Origin: Chelativorans intermedius
GTDB taxonomy: Bacteria > Pseudomonadota > Alphaproteobacteria > Rhizobiales > Rhizobiaceae
Assembly (NCBI RefSeq): GCF_025398255.1
Contig: NZ_JAODNW010000010.1
Span: 158,456-222,455 of the forward strand
Reading direction: 5' to 3'
Length of the DNA stretch: 64,000 nucleotides
The notes under the pieces were generated by a model. That model did not search any database and was not told the DNA's origin. It saw only the letters and a list, made by a program, of their open reading frames with translations. The position numbers were made by a program, and so were the translations under genes. This document shows, piece by piece, positions 11,521-20,068 of the stretch; the first letter of the stretch is position 1, and each line of letters begins with the position of its first letter.

Positions 11521-11566
11521 ATAGGGGCCATCTCGCCAGAACGCTCTCTCACGGAAGGAACGGGAC

Positions 11567-13090
11567 ATGTCGCACGATTTCAAGCCGCACGGAAAGCACC
11601 TGATCGCCGGCGCGTGGGTGGCGAGCGAAAGCACCTTCTCTTCCGATCCCGTCACCGGGCCCGCCCACCAGTTCTCGGTCGGCACGGCGGCGGAGGTGGA
11701 CAGGGCGGCGCAGGCCGCGGAGGAAGCCTTCTGGGCTTACGGCTATTCGAGCCGCGAGAGCCGCGCCGCCTTCCTGAATGCCATTGCAGACGAGATCGAG
11801 GCGCGCGCCGAGACCATCGCGGACATAGCCACGCGCGAGACCGGCCTGCCGGAAGCGCGCATCAACGCCGAGCGCGGCCGCACCACCGGCCAGCTTCGCC
11901 TGTTTGCCCGGCACATCGAAAAGGGCGCGTATCTCGACCGCCGCCATGATCCCGCCGACCCGCAGCGCCAGCCCCTGCCGAAGCCGGACCTGAAGCTGAT
12001 GCAGCTTCCCGTCGGCCCGGTGGGTGTGTTCGGCGCTTCCAACTTCCCGCTCGCCTTCTCCACGGCGGGCGGCGACACGGCTTCGGCACTGGCCGCCGGC
12101 TGTCCGGTCATCGTCAAGGGCCATCAGGCCCACCCCGGCACCGGCGAGATCGTGGCCGAGGCGATCCTTGCCGCCATCGAGAAGACCGGCCAGCACCCTG
12201 GCGTCTTCTCCCTCATCCAGAGCAACCTGCGGGAGGCGGGCGAGGCGCTTGTCACACATCCGCTCGTCAAGGCCGTGGGCTTCACCGGCTCGCTGGGCGG
12301 CGGGCGCGCGCTCTTCAACCTGGCCGCCGGCCGCCCGGAACCCATCCCCTTCTATGGCGAGCTCGGCTCGGTCAATCCGGTGTTCCTGTTGCCAGCGGCC
12401 CTTGCCGCGCGGGCGGCGAAGATCGGCGAGGGCTGGGCTGCCTCGCTCACCATGGGGGTCGGACAGTTCTGCACCAATCCCGGCGTGGCGGTGGCGCTCG
12501 ATGGCCCGAATGTCGATGCGTTTCTGGAGGCGGCCCAGGCCGCGCTTGAAAAGGTCGCCGAACAGCCCATGCTGACGGCGGGCATTGCCGAGGCCTATCG
12601 CAAGGGGCGCGACCGTGCGCTCGGTCTCAACTGCGCCCGCGCCCGCCTGGCGGCGAAGGCGGAAGGCCGCAACGCCGGACCGGTTCTGCTGGAGACCACC
12701 GGCGAGGAGTGGCGCGCCAATCCTGCCCTCCATGAGGAGGTCTTCGGCCCCTTCGGCCTCGTGGTGCGCGCAAAGGACGAGGAGGAGATGCGCCAGATCG
12801 CCCACGGCATGGAAGGTCAGCTCACCTGCACGCTGCACATGGAGGAGGCCGACACGGCGCTCGCCGCCTCGCTCATGCCCATCCTTTCGCGCAAGGCCGG
12901 CCGGCTGATTGCCAACGGCTTCCCCACCGGCGTGGAGGTGAGCGACGCCATGATGCATGGCGGGCCCTATCCGGCCAGCACCAATGCCTCCACCACCTCG
13001 GTGGGCACCCTGGCCATCCGCCGCTTCCTGCGCCCCGTCGCCTATCAGGACATGCCGGCCGCCCTTCTGCCGGAAGACCTGAAGGGCTGA
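11567..13090 (+). CDS. 2,5-dioxovalerate (α-ketoglutarate semialdehyde) dehydrogenase
   Basis: NADP-type aldehyde dehydrogenase of 507 residues. Catalytic glutamate is in PFYGELGSVNP and catalytic cysteine in GVGQFCTNPGV; the nucleotide-binding turn is VGFTGSLGGG. This subfamily oxidises α-ketoglutarate semialdehyde to 2-oxoglutarate, the last step of oxidative pentose and hexarate catabolism. Here it lies between the arabinose dehydrogenase and dgoK. It is the only such enzyme in the window, so it may also serve the galacturonate route (KdgD at 23365-24270), whose product is the same semialdehyde. Confidence 0.87.
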   Translation: MSHDFKPHGKHLIAGAWVASESTFSSDPVTGPAHQFSVGTAAEVDRAAQAAEEAFWAYGYSSRESRAAFLNAIADEIEARAETIADIATRETGLPEARINAERGRTTGQLRLFARHIEKGAYLDRRHDPADPQRQPLPKPDLKLMQLPVGPVGVFGASNFPLAFSTAGGDTASALAAGCPVIVKGHQAHPGTGEIVAEAILAAIEKTGQHPGVFSLIQSNLREAGEALVTHPLVKAVGFTGSLGGGRALFNLAAGRPEPIPFYGELGSVNPVFLLPAALAARAAKIGEGWAASLTMGVGQFCTNPGVAVALDGPNVDAFLEAAQAALEKVAEQPMLTAGIAEAYRKGRDRALGLNCARARLAAKAEGRNAGPVLLETTGEEWRANPALHEEVFGPFGLVVRAKDEEEMRQIAHGMEGQLTCTLHMEEADTALAASLMPILSRKAGRLIANGFPTGVEVSDAMMHGGPYPASTNASTTSVGTLAIRRFLRPVAYQDMPAALLPEDLKG

Positions 13091-13096
13091 GCGCCG

Positions 13097-14020
13097 ATGG
13101 CCGCGCCCGCCTTCTGCGCCGCCATCGACTGGGGCACAACCAACATGCGCCTGTGGCTTCTGGATGGCCATGGCGGCGTGCTGGCGGCCCGCTCCAGCGG
13201 GGAGGGGATGCGCGCCTGCCTGCCCGACCGCTTCGAGGCGGTGATGGAGGCGCATCTTTCGGCACTGGGTGCGGCGCCCGACCTGCCGGTGGTGGTCGCC
13301 GGCATGGCCGGCGCCCGCGGTGCCTGGCGTGAGGCGGCCTATCGCGACACGCCCGCCGCGCTCGACACGCTCCATGCCCATGCAGTGCGCGTCGAAGGGG
13401 CAGGGCGCGACGTGCGCATTCTGCCCGGTGTCTGTCAGCGCGAGGCGGGCAGGGAAGACGTGATGCGCGGCGAGGAAACGCAACTTGCCGGCGCCGTGGC
13501 GCAGGGCCAGCGCTCCGGCCTGTTCTGCATGCCGGGCACCCATTCCAAGTGGGTGCGTGTCGAGGATGGCCGGCTTCTCGCCTTTACCACCTTCATGACC
13601 GGCGAGCTTTTCGCCCTGATGAGCGAGCATTCCATCCTGCGCGACATGCTGGGACAGGACGGCGGCAGCCCGCATTCCCCCGATTTCCGCGCCGCCGTGG
13701 AGGAGCTCCAGGCCGACGGCGCGGGACTGACCGGAAAGCTCTTCTCGATCCGTGCCGCCAGCCTGCTGGGCAGGGCGCCGGCGGACCCGCGGGCGCGCCT
13801 TTCGGGCCTTCTCGTCGGGGCGGAGATTGCCGCCGCCCGCGGCATGATCGGGGATGAGACGGCCGTCGTGCTGGTGGGCGGCGGTGTCCAGGGCGCGGCC
13901 TACGAGGCCGCGCTTGCTGCGGCCGGGATCGCCTGCCGCACCATGGATGGCGAAAGCCTGGTGCGCCGGGGCCTGTTCAACGCCGCAACGGCGCTGTGGC
14001 CGGAAAGGAGAACAGCATGA
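13097..14020 (+). CDS. dgoK: 2-dehydro-3-deoxygalactonokinase DgoK
   Basis: Cytoplasmic sugar-acid kinase of 307 residues that phosphorylates 2-keto-3-deoxygalactonate. The N-terminal phosphate-binding motif AAIDWGTTNMRLWLLDG is typical of DgoK, as are CMPGTHSKWV and the C-terminal VLVGGGVQGAAYEAAL. It starts 6 bases after the aldehyde dehydrogenase and its stop overlaps dgoA (ATGA). With DgoA it forms the lower half of the De Ley-Doudoroff galactose route. Confidence 0.92.
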   Translation: MAAPAFCAAIDWGTTNMRLWLLDGHGGVLAARSSGEGMRACLPDRFEAVMEAHLSALGAAPDLPVVVAGMAGARGAWREAAYRDTPAALDTLHAHAVRVEGAGRDVRILPGVCQREAGREDVMRGEETQLAGAVAQGQRSGLFCMPGTHSKWVRVEDGRLLAFTTFMTGELFALMSEHSILRDMLGQDGGSPHSPDFRAAVEELQADGAGLTGKLFSIRAASLLGRAPADPRARLSGLLVGAEIAAARGMIGDETAVVLVGGGVQGAAYEAALAAAGIACRTMDGESLVRRGLFNAATALWPERRTA

Positions 14021-14649
14021 ATCGCATCGCCTGGCCGAAGCTTACCCGCGATCTGGTGGCCATTCTGCGCGGACTGAGGCCCGAGGAGGCGCCGGCCATC
14101 GTCGGCGCCCTGGTCGAGGCGGGTTTTGAGGCCATCGAGGTGCCGCTCAATTCGCCCGATCCCTTCCGTTCCATCGAGGCGGCGCGCCGGCTGGCGCCCG
14201 AGGGCGTGCTCATTGGTGCGGGCACCGTGCTTTCTGTGGAGGAGGTGGATCGCCTGAACGATGCCGGGGGCAATCTGCTGGTCAGCCCCAATGTCGATCC
14301 GGCGGTGATCGCCCGCGCCGGCCGGCACGGCATGATCACCATGCCCGGCGTCTTCTCGCCCACCGAGGCGCTTGCCGCCGTATCGGCCGGGGCCTCCGCG
14401 CTCAAGTTCTTTCCCGCCTCCGTGCTCGGCCCCAAGGGCATCAAGGCCATCATGGCCGTATTGCCCGACGGGGTGCCGGTGGGCGCGGTTGGCGGCGTTT
14501 CCGAGCGCGATTTCGTCGCCTATGCAGCCGTAGGCGTGCGCACCTTCGGCCTCGGGTCGAGCCTCTACAGGCCGGCCGCGGATGCCGCCGAAGTCGCCAC
14601 AAGGGCCCGCGCCGCGGTTGCCGCTTACGACGCCGTGTTCGGCGGCTGA
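14017..14649 (+). CDS. dgoA: 2-dehydro-3-deoxy-6-phosphogalactonate aldolase DgoA
   Basis: Class I aldolase of 210 residues that splits KDPGal to pyruvate and glyceraldehyde 3-phosphate. The Schiff-base lysine is K130 (SALKFFPAS), the acid/base glutamate is E41 (AIEVPLNSP), and IGAGTVLS is the family motif. The ATG at 14017, overlapping the dgoK stop, is preferred over an upstream GTG. It is the last gene of the block; the following 134 bases contain paired palindromes, so a new transcription unit begins. Confidence 0.93.
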   Translation: MNRIAWPKLTRDLVAILRGLRPEEAPAIVGALVEAGFEAIEVPLNSPDPFRSIEAARRLAPEGVLIGAGTVLSVEEVDRLNDAGGNLLVSPNVDPAVIARAGRHGMITMPGVFSPTEALAAVSAGASALKFFPASVLGPKGIKAIMAVLPDGVPVGAVGGVSERDFVAYAAVGVRTFGLGSSLYRPAADAAEVATRARAAVAAYDAVFGG

Positions 14650-14708
14650 TCTTGCTTTGCGAAACGGGAACGGCGCTGTTGACGTCGTTTGGTTTTTGCG
14701 GCACATTC

Positions 14709-14754
14709 CTAAAACGTTTTAGAAGACGATCGAACAAGATCTAAAACGTTTTGG
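14709..14754 (+). promoter_or_regulatory. Two LacI-type operators upstream of the LacI gene
   Basis: The perfect 14 bp palindrome CTAAAACGTTTTAG (14709-14722) is followed 32 bases centre-to-centre (about three helical turns) by CTAAAACGTTTTGG (14741-14754). The central CG flanked by A and T is typical of LacI/GalR-family operators. Same-face spacing suits cooperative binding, so I infer autoregulation and control of the downstream ABC/GH63 operon. Confidence 0.85.
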
Positions 14755-14783
14755 CCTGGAAACGGCCAATCGGGGAGGAATGT

Positions 14784-15848
14784 TTGCGTCGCAGGAGCAC
14801 GCTCAAGGAGCTGGCAGCCGCGCTCGACCTTTCGGTCGCCACGGTGTCGCGCGCGCTGGGCGGCTATGAGGACATTGCCGTGGAGACCCGCCGCCGCGTG
14901 GCCGAGAAGGCCCGCGAGATGGGATACGTGCCCAACATGGCCGGCCGCATGCTGGTCTCCGGCAAGAGCGGTTTCGTCGGGCTGGTTCTGCCCATTCGCG
15001 GGCCGAACTTCGTCGATTCCTTCCTTGGCCAGTTCGTGACCGGGCTGGGCGAGGGGCTGGTGGCCAAGGGTGTGGACCTGATGATCGCCACCGCGTCGGC
15101 CGGCCAGTCGGAGCTTGAGGTTCTGGAGCGCCTCGTTCATTCCGGCCGTGTCGACGGCGTGGTGCTGACGCGCATCGCGGAGAAGGACGAGCGCGTCGCC
15201 TTCCTGATGGAGAAGCGCTTTCCCTTCGTCCTGCACGGGCGGCTTTCCGACGAGGATGCGCCCTATAGCTGGCTCGACACCAGCGGCGAGGCAGCCTTCC
15301 TGCAGGCATTCCGTTGTCTTTATTCGCTGGGCCACCGGCATTTCGGTCTCGTGACGATCAGCGACAGCATGACCTTCCGCCGCCACCGCGAATCGGGGCT
15401 CGAAGCGGGCATAGCCGAGATCGGCGACCCCACGGTGCGGCTGGCGATTGCGCGGTCGCCGCGCTTTGACGACGACGCGCATCGCGCCGCCATCCGCCGC
15501 ATGCTGTCTGCGCCGGAGCGTCCCACGGCGGTGATCGGCCTGTTCGACGAGCTGGCGCTGATGACGATGCGCGAGGCACAGGCCATGGGCCTTCGCGTGC
15601 CGGAGGATCTTTCGGTCGTCGGTTTCGACAACGTTCCCGCGGCGGGCTTTTCCTCGCCCGGCCTGACGACCTTCGACCAGGCGACGCGCGAGAGCGGGCG
15701 CGAGATCGCCGACATGTTGACCCGTCTGATCGAGGACGGGCGAAGCGGGCCGCTGTCGAGTCTCAAGGTGCCCCGCTTCATAGAGCGCGGCAGCCATGGG
15801 CCGGCACCGTCGCCGGCAGGCGGCCGCCCGCGCATCAGGCAAGTCTAG
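14784..15848 (+). CDS. LacI-family transcriptional regulator
   Basis: DNA-binding repressor of 354 residues with a LacI helix-turn-helix at the N-terminus (STLKELAAALDLSVATVSRA), the hinge region AGRMLVSGKSG and a periplasmic-binding-like sensor domain. The TTG at 14784 is chosen as start because GGGGAGGA lies 5-12 bases upstream. The longer frame would begin inside the second operator. It is followed 15 bases later by the ABC binding-protein gene and so probably regulates its own operon through the operators at 14709-14754. Confidence 0.88.
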   Translation: MRRRSTLKELAAALDLSVATVSRALGGYEDIAVETRRRVAEKAREMGYVPNMAGRMLVSGKSGFVGLVLPIRGPNFVDSFLGQFVTGLGEGLVAKGVDLMIATASAGQSELEVLERLVHSGRVDGVVLTRIAEKDERVAFLMEKRFPFVLHGRLSDEDAPYSWLDTSGEAAFLQAFRCLYSLGHRHFGLVTISDSMTFRRHRESGLEAGIAEIGDPTVRLAIARSPRFDDDAHRAAIRRMLSAPERPTAVIGLFDELALMTMREAQAMGLRVPEDLSVVGFDNVPAAGFSSPGLTTFDQATRESGREIADMLTRLIEDGRSGPLSSLKVPRFIERGSHGPAPSPAGGRPRIRQV

Positions 15849-15863
15849 AAAGGGAGAGAGACG

Positions 15864-17144
15864 ATGAAGAAACCCACGATGAAGAGGCTGGCAAGCGCGC
15901 TGCTTGCAGGCGGCACGCTTGCCGCGATGGCAGGAAGCGCACAGGCCGACATCCTGTTCTGGTCCACTCAGGCCAAGCCGGTGGAGGAGACGCAGGCCAT
16001 GCGTGAGCAGGTGCTTTCGGGCTTCTCGGAGTCGGTCGACTACCAGGCGAGCGATACCGGCCCGTGGCTCACCCGCATCCAGGCGGAGCTGGAGGCCGGG
16101 CAGGGCACGATCGGTCTTCTGGGCGGCCTGCACGGCGATTTCACCACCCTGGCGGACAATCTCGTCGATCTGTCCGATGTCGATCTGGGCGGCGTGTCCG
16201 TGAACGACACCTTTCAGCAGCTTGGCCGTCTCGGCACCGACGAGCAGAAATATCTGCCCTGGATGCAGGCCACCTACATCATGGCGGCCAACCGCAAGGC
16301 GCTCGACTATCTGCCCGAGGGCGCCGACATCAACGCGCTCACCTATGACGAGCTGATCGCCTGGATGAAGACGCTTGCCGAGGAGACCGGCGGGCCGAAG
16401 TTCGGCTTTCCTGCCGGGCCGAAGGGGCTCAAGCACCGCTTCTTCCAGGGCTATCTCTATCCCTCCTACACCGACTCCATGGTCACCAAGTTCCGCTCTG
16501 CAGAGGCGGAGGAAGCCTGGAACAAGTTCAAGGAGCTGTGGGCCTACACCAACCCCGCTTCCACCAGCTTCGCCTTCATGCAGGAGCAGCTTCTGACCGA
16601 GGAGGTGTGGGTGGCCTTCGACCACACGGCACGGCTGGCCGAAGCCTTCAACCAACGGCCGGACGACTTCGTCGCCTTCCCGGCGCCTGCCGGCCCGACG
16701 GGGCGCGGCTTCATGCCGGTGGTGGCCGGTGTGGCCGTGCCCGAGACGGCGCCGGACATGGAAAAGGCGAAGGCGCTCGCCGCCTACATGCTGAAGCCCG
16801 AGACGCAGATCGCCACGCTGAGGGCCACCAACTTCTTCCCCGTCGTCGATGTCGAACTGCCGGACGACATGCCGGCGGCCGTCAGGATCTCGGGCGCCGC
16901 CATTGCGGCCATGTCGGGGGCCGAGGATGCCAATCCCGGCCTGCTCCCCATGGGGCTGGGCGACCTCGGCGGCAAGTTCAACCAGGTCTATAACGACACG
17001 TTCGAGCGCATCGTGCTGGCGGGCCAGGATGTGCGCGCCGTGCTCGACGATCAGGCCGAGGCGCTGCGCGCCATCATGGAGGAGGCGGGCGCGCCCTGCT
17101 GGGCGCCCGACGAGCCTTCCGAGGGTGCCTGCCCGGTCGAATAA
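15864..17144 (+). CDS. Carbohydrate ABC transporter substrate-binding protein (family 1)
   Basis: Periplasmic binding protein of 426 residues with a signal peptide ending at AQA/D near residue 28 (ADILFWSTQ starts the mature protein). It belongs to the large MalE/UgpB-type family. Its substrate is not recognisable from sequence. Two C-terminal cysteines (APCWAPDEPSEGACPVE) could form a disulfide. It lies between the LacI regulator and two permeases, with hairpins in the following gap. The associated GH63 hydrolase suggests a small glycoside such as glucosylglycerate or a related compatible solute. Confidence 0.83.
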   Translation: MKKPTMKRLASALLAGGTLAAMAGSAQADILFWSTQAKPVEETQAMREQVLSGFSESVDYQASDTGPWLTRIQAELEAGQGTIGLLGGLHGDFTTLADNLVDLSDVDLGGVSVNDTFQQLGRLGTDEQKYLPWMQATYIMAANRKALDYLPEGADINALTYDELIAWMKTLAEETGGPKFGFPAGPKGLKHRFFQGYLYPSYTDSMVTKFRSAEAEEAWNKFKELWAYTNPASTSFAFMQEQLLTEEVWVAFDHTARLAEAFNQRPDDFVAFPAPAGPTGRGFMPVVAGVAVPETAPDMEKAKALAAYMLKPETQIATLRATNFFPVVDVELPDDMPAAVRISGAAIAAMSGAEDANPGLLPMGLGDLGGKFNQVYNDTFERIVLAGQDVRAVLDDQAEALRAIMEEAGAPCWAPDEPSEGACPVE

Positions 17145-17183
17145 GGCTTCTGAAGCCTCCCGCCCGGCTGCAGGTCGGGCGGG
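17145..17183 (+). other. Tandem hairpins after the binding-protein gene
   Basis: GGCTTC-T-GAAGCC (17145-17157) is followed directly by CCCGCCCG (17159) pairing with CGGGCGGG (17176), then GTTTGC. The short T stretch makes a weak or partial terminator, similar in position to the stem-loop after chvE. It may lower permease expression relative to the binding protein. Confidence 0.5.
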
Positions 17184-17305
17184 GTTTGCACCGATGTCCC
17201 GGAGGTGAGCGCACCCCGCCTGCTGCCGCCGACGCCTTGAGATGACGGTGGCAGCAGGGGCCGGTGCCCGCCCCAGCGCTGGGACCTGAGACAAGGGACC
17301 GAGGA

Positions 17306-18151
17306 ATGGAACAGCGCTCGCTGCCCTATCTGCTGCTTCTGCCGGCCACGCTCTTCCTGTGCGTGTTCTTCATCTATCCTTTTCTGCTGGTCGCCTGGCA
17401 GGCGGTCTCGCAGGATGGCAGCTTCACGCTCGAGCACTTCCGCACCATGGCCGACCACTGGAAGTTCTCCACCGCCTTCTGGAATACCATCCTTCTGGCG
17501 ATGGCGGTGGTGCCACTGCAGCTTGCGCTGGCATTGTTGATGGCGACGCTGGTCACCCGCATGGGGGCGGGCCGCGACGTCATCCTCTACATCTGGACGA
17601 TCCCGCTCGGCATCTCGGATCTGGCCGCCGGCATCATCTGGCTCGCCATCTTCGAGCAGACGGGTTTCCTGAACAGCATCCTCTCGAGCCTCGGCCTGAT
17701 CGACCAGCCGACCACCTGGCTCGGCTATCAGGACAAGGCAACCATCTTCATCGCCGTCGTGCTGGCCGAGCTGTGGCGCGCGACGGCCATCGTGCTCGTC
17801 ATCCTGGTGGCCGGCATGGGGCTGATCCCGAAGGAGTATTACGAGGCTGCGGAGGTTTTCGGCGCCGGCCCGTGGAAGCGCTTCGTGCGCATCACCCTGC
17901 CGCTGCTGCGGCCCAGCATCCAGACCGCGCTCATCCTGCGCACCATCCTCGCCTTCGAGGTGTTTGCGGTGGTGGCGGCCCTCGGCGGCACGAACCTGCC
18001 GGTGCTGATGGGCGAGACCTATGTCTGGCAGTTCGATCTGCAGGACAGGCATGTGGCGGCGGCCTATGCGCTGGTCATCCTCGCCATCTCCATCGCCTTC
18101 ACTCTGGTCTTCCTGCGCACGCTGCGCGTACCCAAGGAGGCTCGGATATGA
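17306..18151 (+). CDS. Carbohydrate ABC transporter permease (MalF type)
   Basis: Inner-membrane permease of 281 residues with about six membrane segments. The coupling-loop EAA motif is EYYEAAEVFGAGPWKRFVRITLP in its usual place about 80 residues from the C-terminus. The ATG at 17306 follows GAGGA and begins directly before the first membrane helix. It overlaps the next permease by ATGA. Together with that gene and the ATPase it forms the channel of the importer fed by the 15864-17144 protein. Confidence 0.87.
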   Translation: MEQRSLPYLLLLPATLFLCVFFIYPFLLVAWQAVSQDGSFTLEHFRTMADHWKFSTAFWNTILLAMAVVPLQLALALLMATLVTRMGAGRDVILYIWTIPLGISDLAAGIIWLAIFEQTGFLNSILSSLGLIDQPTTWLGYQDKATIFIAVVLAELWRATAIVLVILVAGMGLIPKEYYEAAEVFGAGPWKRFVRITLPLLRPSIQTALILRTILAFEVFAVVAALGGTNLPVLMGETYVWQFDLQDRHVAAAYALVILAISIAFTLVFLRTLRVPKEARI

Positions 18152-18993
18152 CCACCGCCACCGCAACCGCCGCCGCGACGGCGGCCGACATCCGCAGGCC
18201 GGCGCGGCTTCTCTTCGCTGCCACGATCGTGTTGCTGTGCGCCTGGGTGCTCGCACCCATCTATCTGCTGACGGTCAACGCGCTGTCCTCGCCCGATCAG
18301 GTGAACGCCTTCCCCAAGAGCTTCGTGCCCGGCTTCGAGATGGGCAGCATCACCTTCTTCCTGCAGTTCGGCGGCGTTCTCAGGGCGCTCTTCAACTCCA
18401 TTCTGGTGGCCGGCATCACCATGGTGCTGGCCATCGGGCTGGGCGCGCCGGCGGGCTACGCGCTGTCACGCTTCGAGTTTCGGGGCAAGGGCACCTTCCG
18501 CATCATGGTGCTGATGACCCGTGCCTTCCCCCTGCCGCTGCTTGCCCTGCCGCTGGCGGTCATGTTCATCCGCACCGGGCTCGACGACACGGCCATCGGC
18601 CTGGCGATCGTGCACACCACGCTGGCGCTGCCCTTTGCCGTGCTCATCACCTTCTCGCTTTTTTCCGGCATCCCCGTGGAGCTGGAAGAAGCGGCCTGGA
18701 CGCTCGGCTGCACGCGGCTGCAGGCGTTCTACAAGGTGGTGCTGCCGCTCGTTCTTCCGGGCATCGCCGCATCGGCCGTCTTCGCCTTCGTCATTTCCTG
18801 GAACGAGGTGTTCGCCGCTGCCGTGCTGACCATCGAGAACCGCACGCTGACCGCGTTCCTCCTGCAGAATCTCGATGTCTCGCCGCTCCACCTGAAGTTT
18901 GCCGGCGGCGCCGTCCTCGTCGTGCCGGCGCTGATCTTCATCTTCGCCGTGCGCAAATATCTCTTCGCCATGTGGGGCATCGCCAACCGATAG
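18148..18993 (+). CDS. Carbohydrate ABC transporter permease (MalG type)
   Basis: Second inner-membrane permease of the importer, 281 residues and about six membrane segments. The EAA loop is ELEEAAWTLGCTRLQAFYKVVLP and the C-terminus KYLFAMWGIANR is typical of MalG-like subunits. The N-terminus is an Ala/Thr-rich polar stretch of ~20 residues. The gene starts inside the previous stop codon and is followed 14 bases later by the ATPase. Confidence 0.87.
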   Translation: MTTATATAAATAADIRRPARLLFAATIVLLCAWVLAPIYLLTVNALSSPDQVNAFPKSFVPGFEMGSITFFLQFGGVLRALFNSILVAGITMVLAIGLGAPAGYALSRFEFRGKGTFRIMVLMTRAFPLPLLALPLAVMFIRTGLDDTAIGLAIVHTTLALPFAVLITFSLFSGIPVELEEAAWTLGCTRLQAFYKVVLPLVLPGIAASAVFAFVISWNEVFAAAVLTIENRTLTAFLLQNLDVSPLHLKFAGGAVLVVPALIFIFAVRKYLFAMWGIANR

Positions 18994-19007
18994 GGGAGCT
19001 TGAAACC

Positions 19008-20060
19008 ATGGCCGAAATCTCCATCAGAAACGTCGCCAAGCGCTTCGGCGACTTCACCGCCCTCCACTCCATCGACCTTACCGTCGAGGATCAGGAGTTC
19101 ATGGTGCTGCTCGGCGCCTCCGGCTGCGGAAAGACCACGCTCCTGCGCATCATCGCGGGGCTGGAGACGCCGAGCCAGGGCGAGGTGTGGATCGGCGGGC
19201 GGCGCGTCGACCATCTGCCGCCCCGCCAGCGCGGCATCGCCATGGTGTTTCAGAACTACGCGATCTTTCCCCACCTCACCGTGTTCGAGAACATCGCCTT
19301 CGGGCTGAGGATGCAGAAGCTGCCGCAGGCCGAGATCGACCGTCGCGTCACGCGCACGGCGGAGCTCATGCATATCGGCCAGCTTCTCAAGCGCTACTCC
19401 GGCCAGCTTTCGGGCGGCCAGCGCCAGCGCGTGGCCGTGGCCCGGGCGCTGGCCATGGAGCCGGACGTGATCCTGATGGATGAGCCGCTGTCCAATCTCG
19501 ATGCCTTGCTCCGGCTCGAAATGCGTGCCGAGCTGAAGGGCGTGCTGGCCGAAAGCAAGACCACGACCATCTATGTGACCCACGATCAGGTGGAGGCGAT
19601 GAGCCTGGCAGACCGCATTGCCGTGATGAACCAGGGCAGGATCGTGCAGGCTGCGGAGCCCATCGAGGTGTACCGCAACCCGGCGGCGCGCTTCGTCGGC
19701 TCCTTCATCGGCAATCCGCCGATGAACTTCCTGCCCGCCAGGAAGGCCGACAACGGCTCCTGGCAGGTGGCGGGGGTGCGCTTCGACGGCCCGCAGGCCG
19801 AGCGCGAGGAAATCGCCTTCGCGATCCGACCCGAGGACCTGCATCCGGCGGAGGACGGCCTGCCGGCCAAGGTGCGCGTCGTCGAGCCGCTGGGCCCGCA
19901 TGTGCTGGCCACCTGCGAGGTGGAAGGCCATCTCTTCCGCGCCGTGCTGGACAGCGATATACGGCTCAGGCGCGGCGACACGGTCAAGCTGGCGCCCATG
20001 CCGCAGCGCATCCGCTGGTTCGACCCCGAAAGCGAAGAATCCCTGCAACCCCATCGATAG
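19008..20060 (+). CDS. Carbohydrate ABC transporter ATPase (MalK/UgpC type)
   Basis: ATP-binding subunit of 350 residues. The N-terminal ATPase has Walker A GASGCGKTT, signature LSGGQRQR and Walker B VILMDEPLSNLD. The C-terminal ~110 residues form the MalK-like OB-fold (TOBE) regulatory domain, as expected for this class. It follows the two permeases and precedes the GH63 gene by 8 bases, so the hydrolase belongs to the same operon. Confidence 0.88.
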   Translation: MAEISIRNVAKRFGDFTALHSIDLTVEDQEFMVLLGASGCGKTTLLRIIAGLETPSQGEVWIGGRRVDHLPPRQRGIAMVFQNYAIFPHLTVFENIAFGLRMQKLPQAEIDRRVTRTAELMHIGQLLKRYSGQLSGGQRQRVAVARALAMEPDVILMDEPLSNLDALLRLEMRAELKGVLAESKTTTIYVTHDQVEAMSLADRIAVMNQGRIVQAAEPIEVYRNPAARFVGSFIGNPPMNFLPARKADNGSWQVAGVRFDGPQAEREEIAFAIRPEDLHPAEDGLPAKVRVVEPLGPHVLATCEVEGHLFRAVLDSDIRLRRGDTVKLAPMPQRIRWFDPESEESLQPHR

Positions 20061-20068
20061 AGCGTGAC

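Noticed and set aside
14709..17294. 861-codon open frame antisense to the LacI and binding-protein genes
   Set aside because: Crosses two genes, operators and hairpins; no homology visible.
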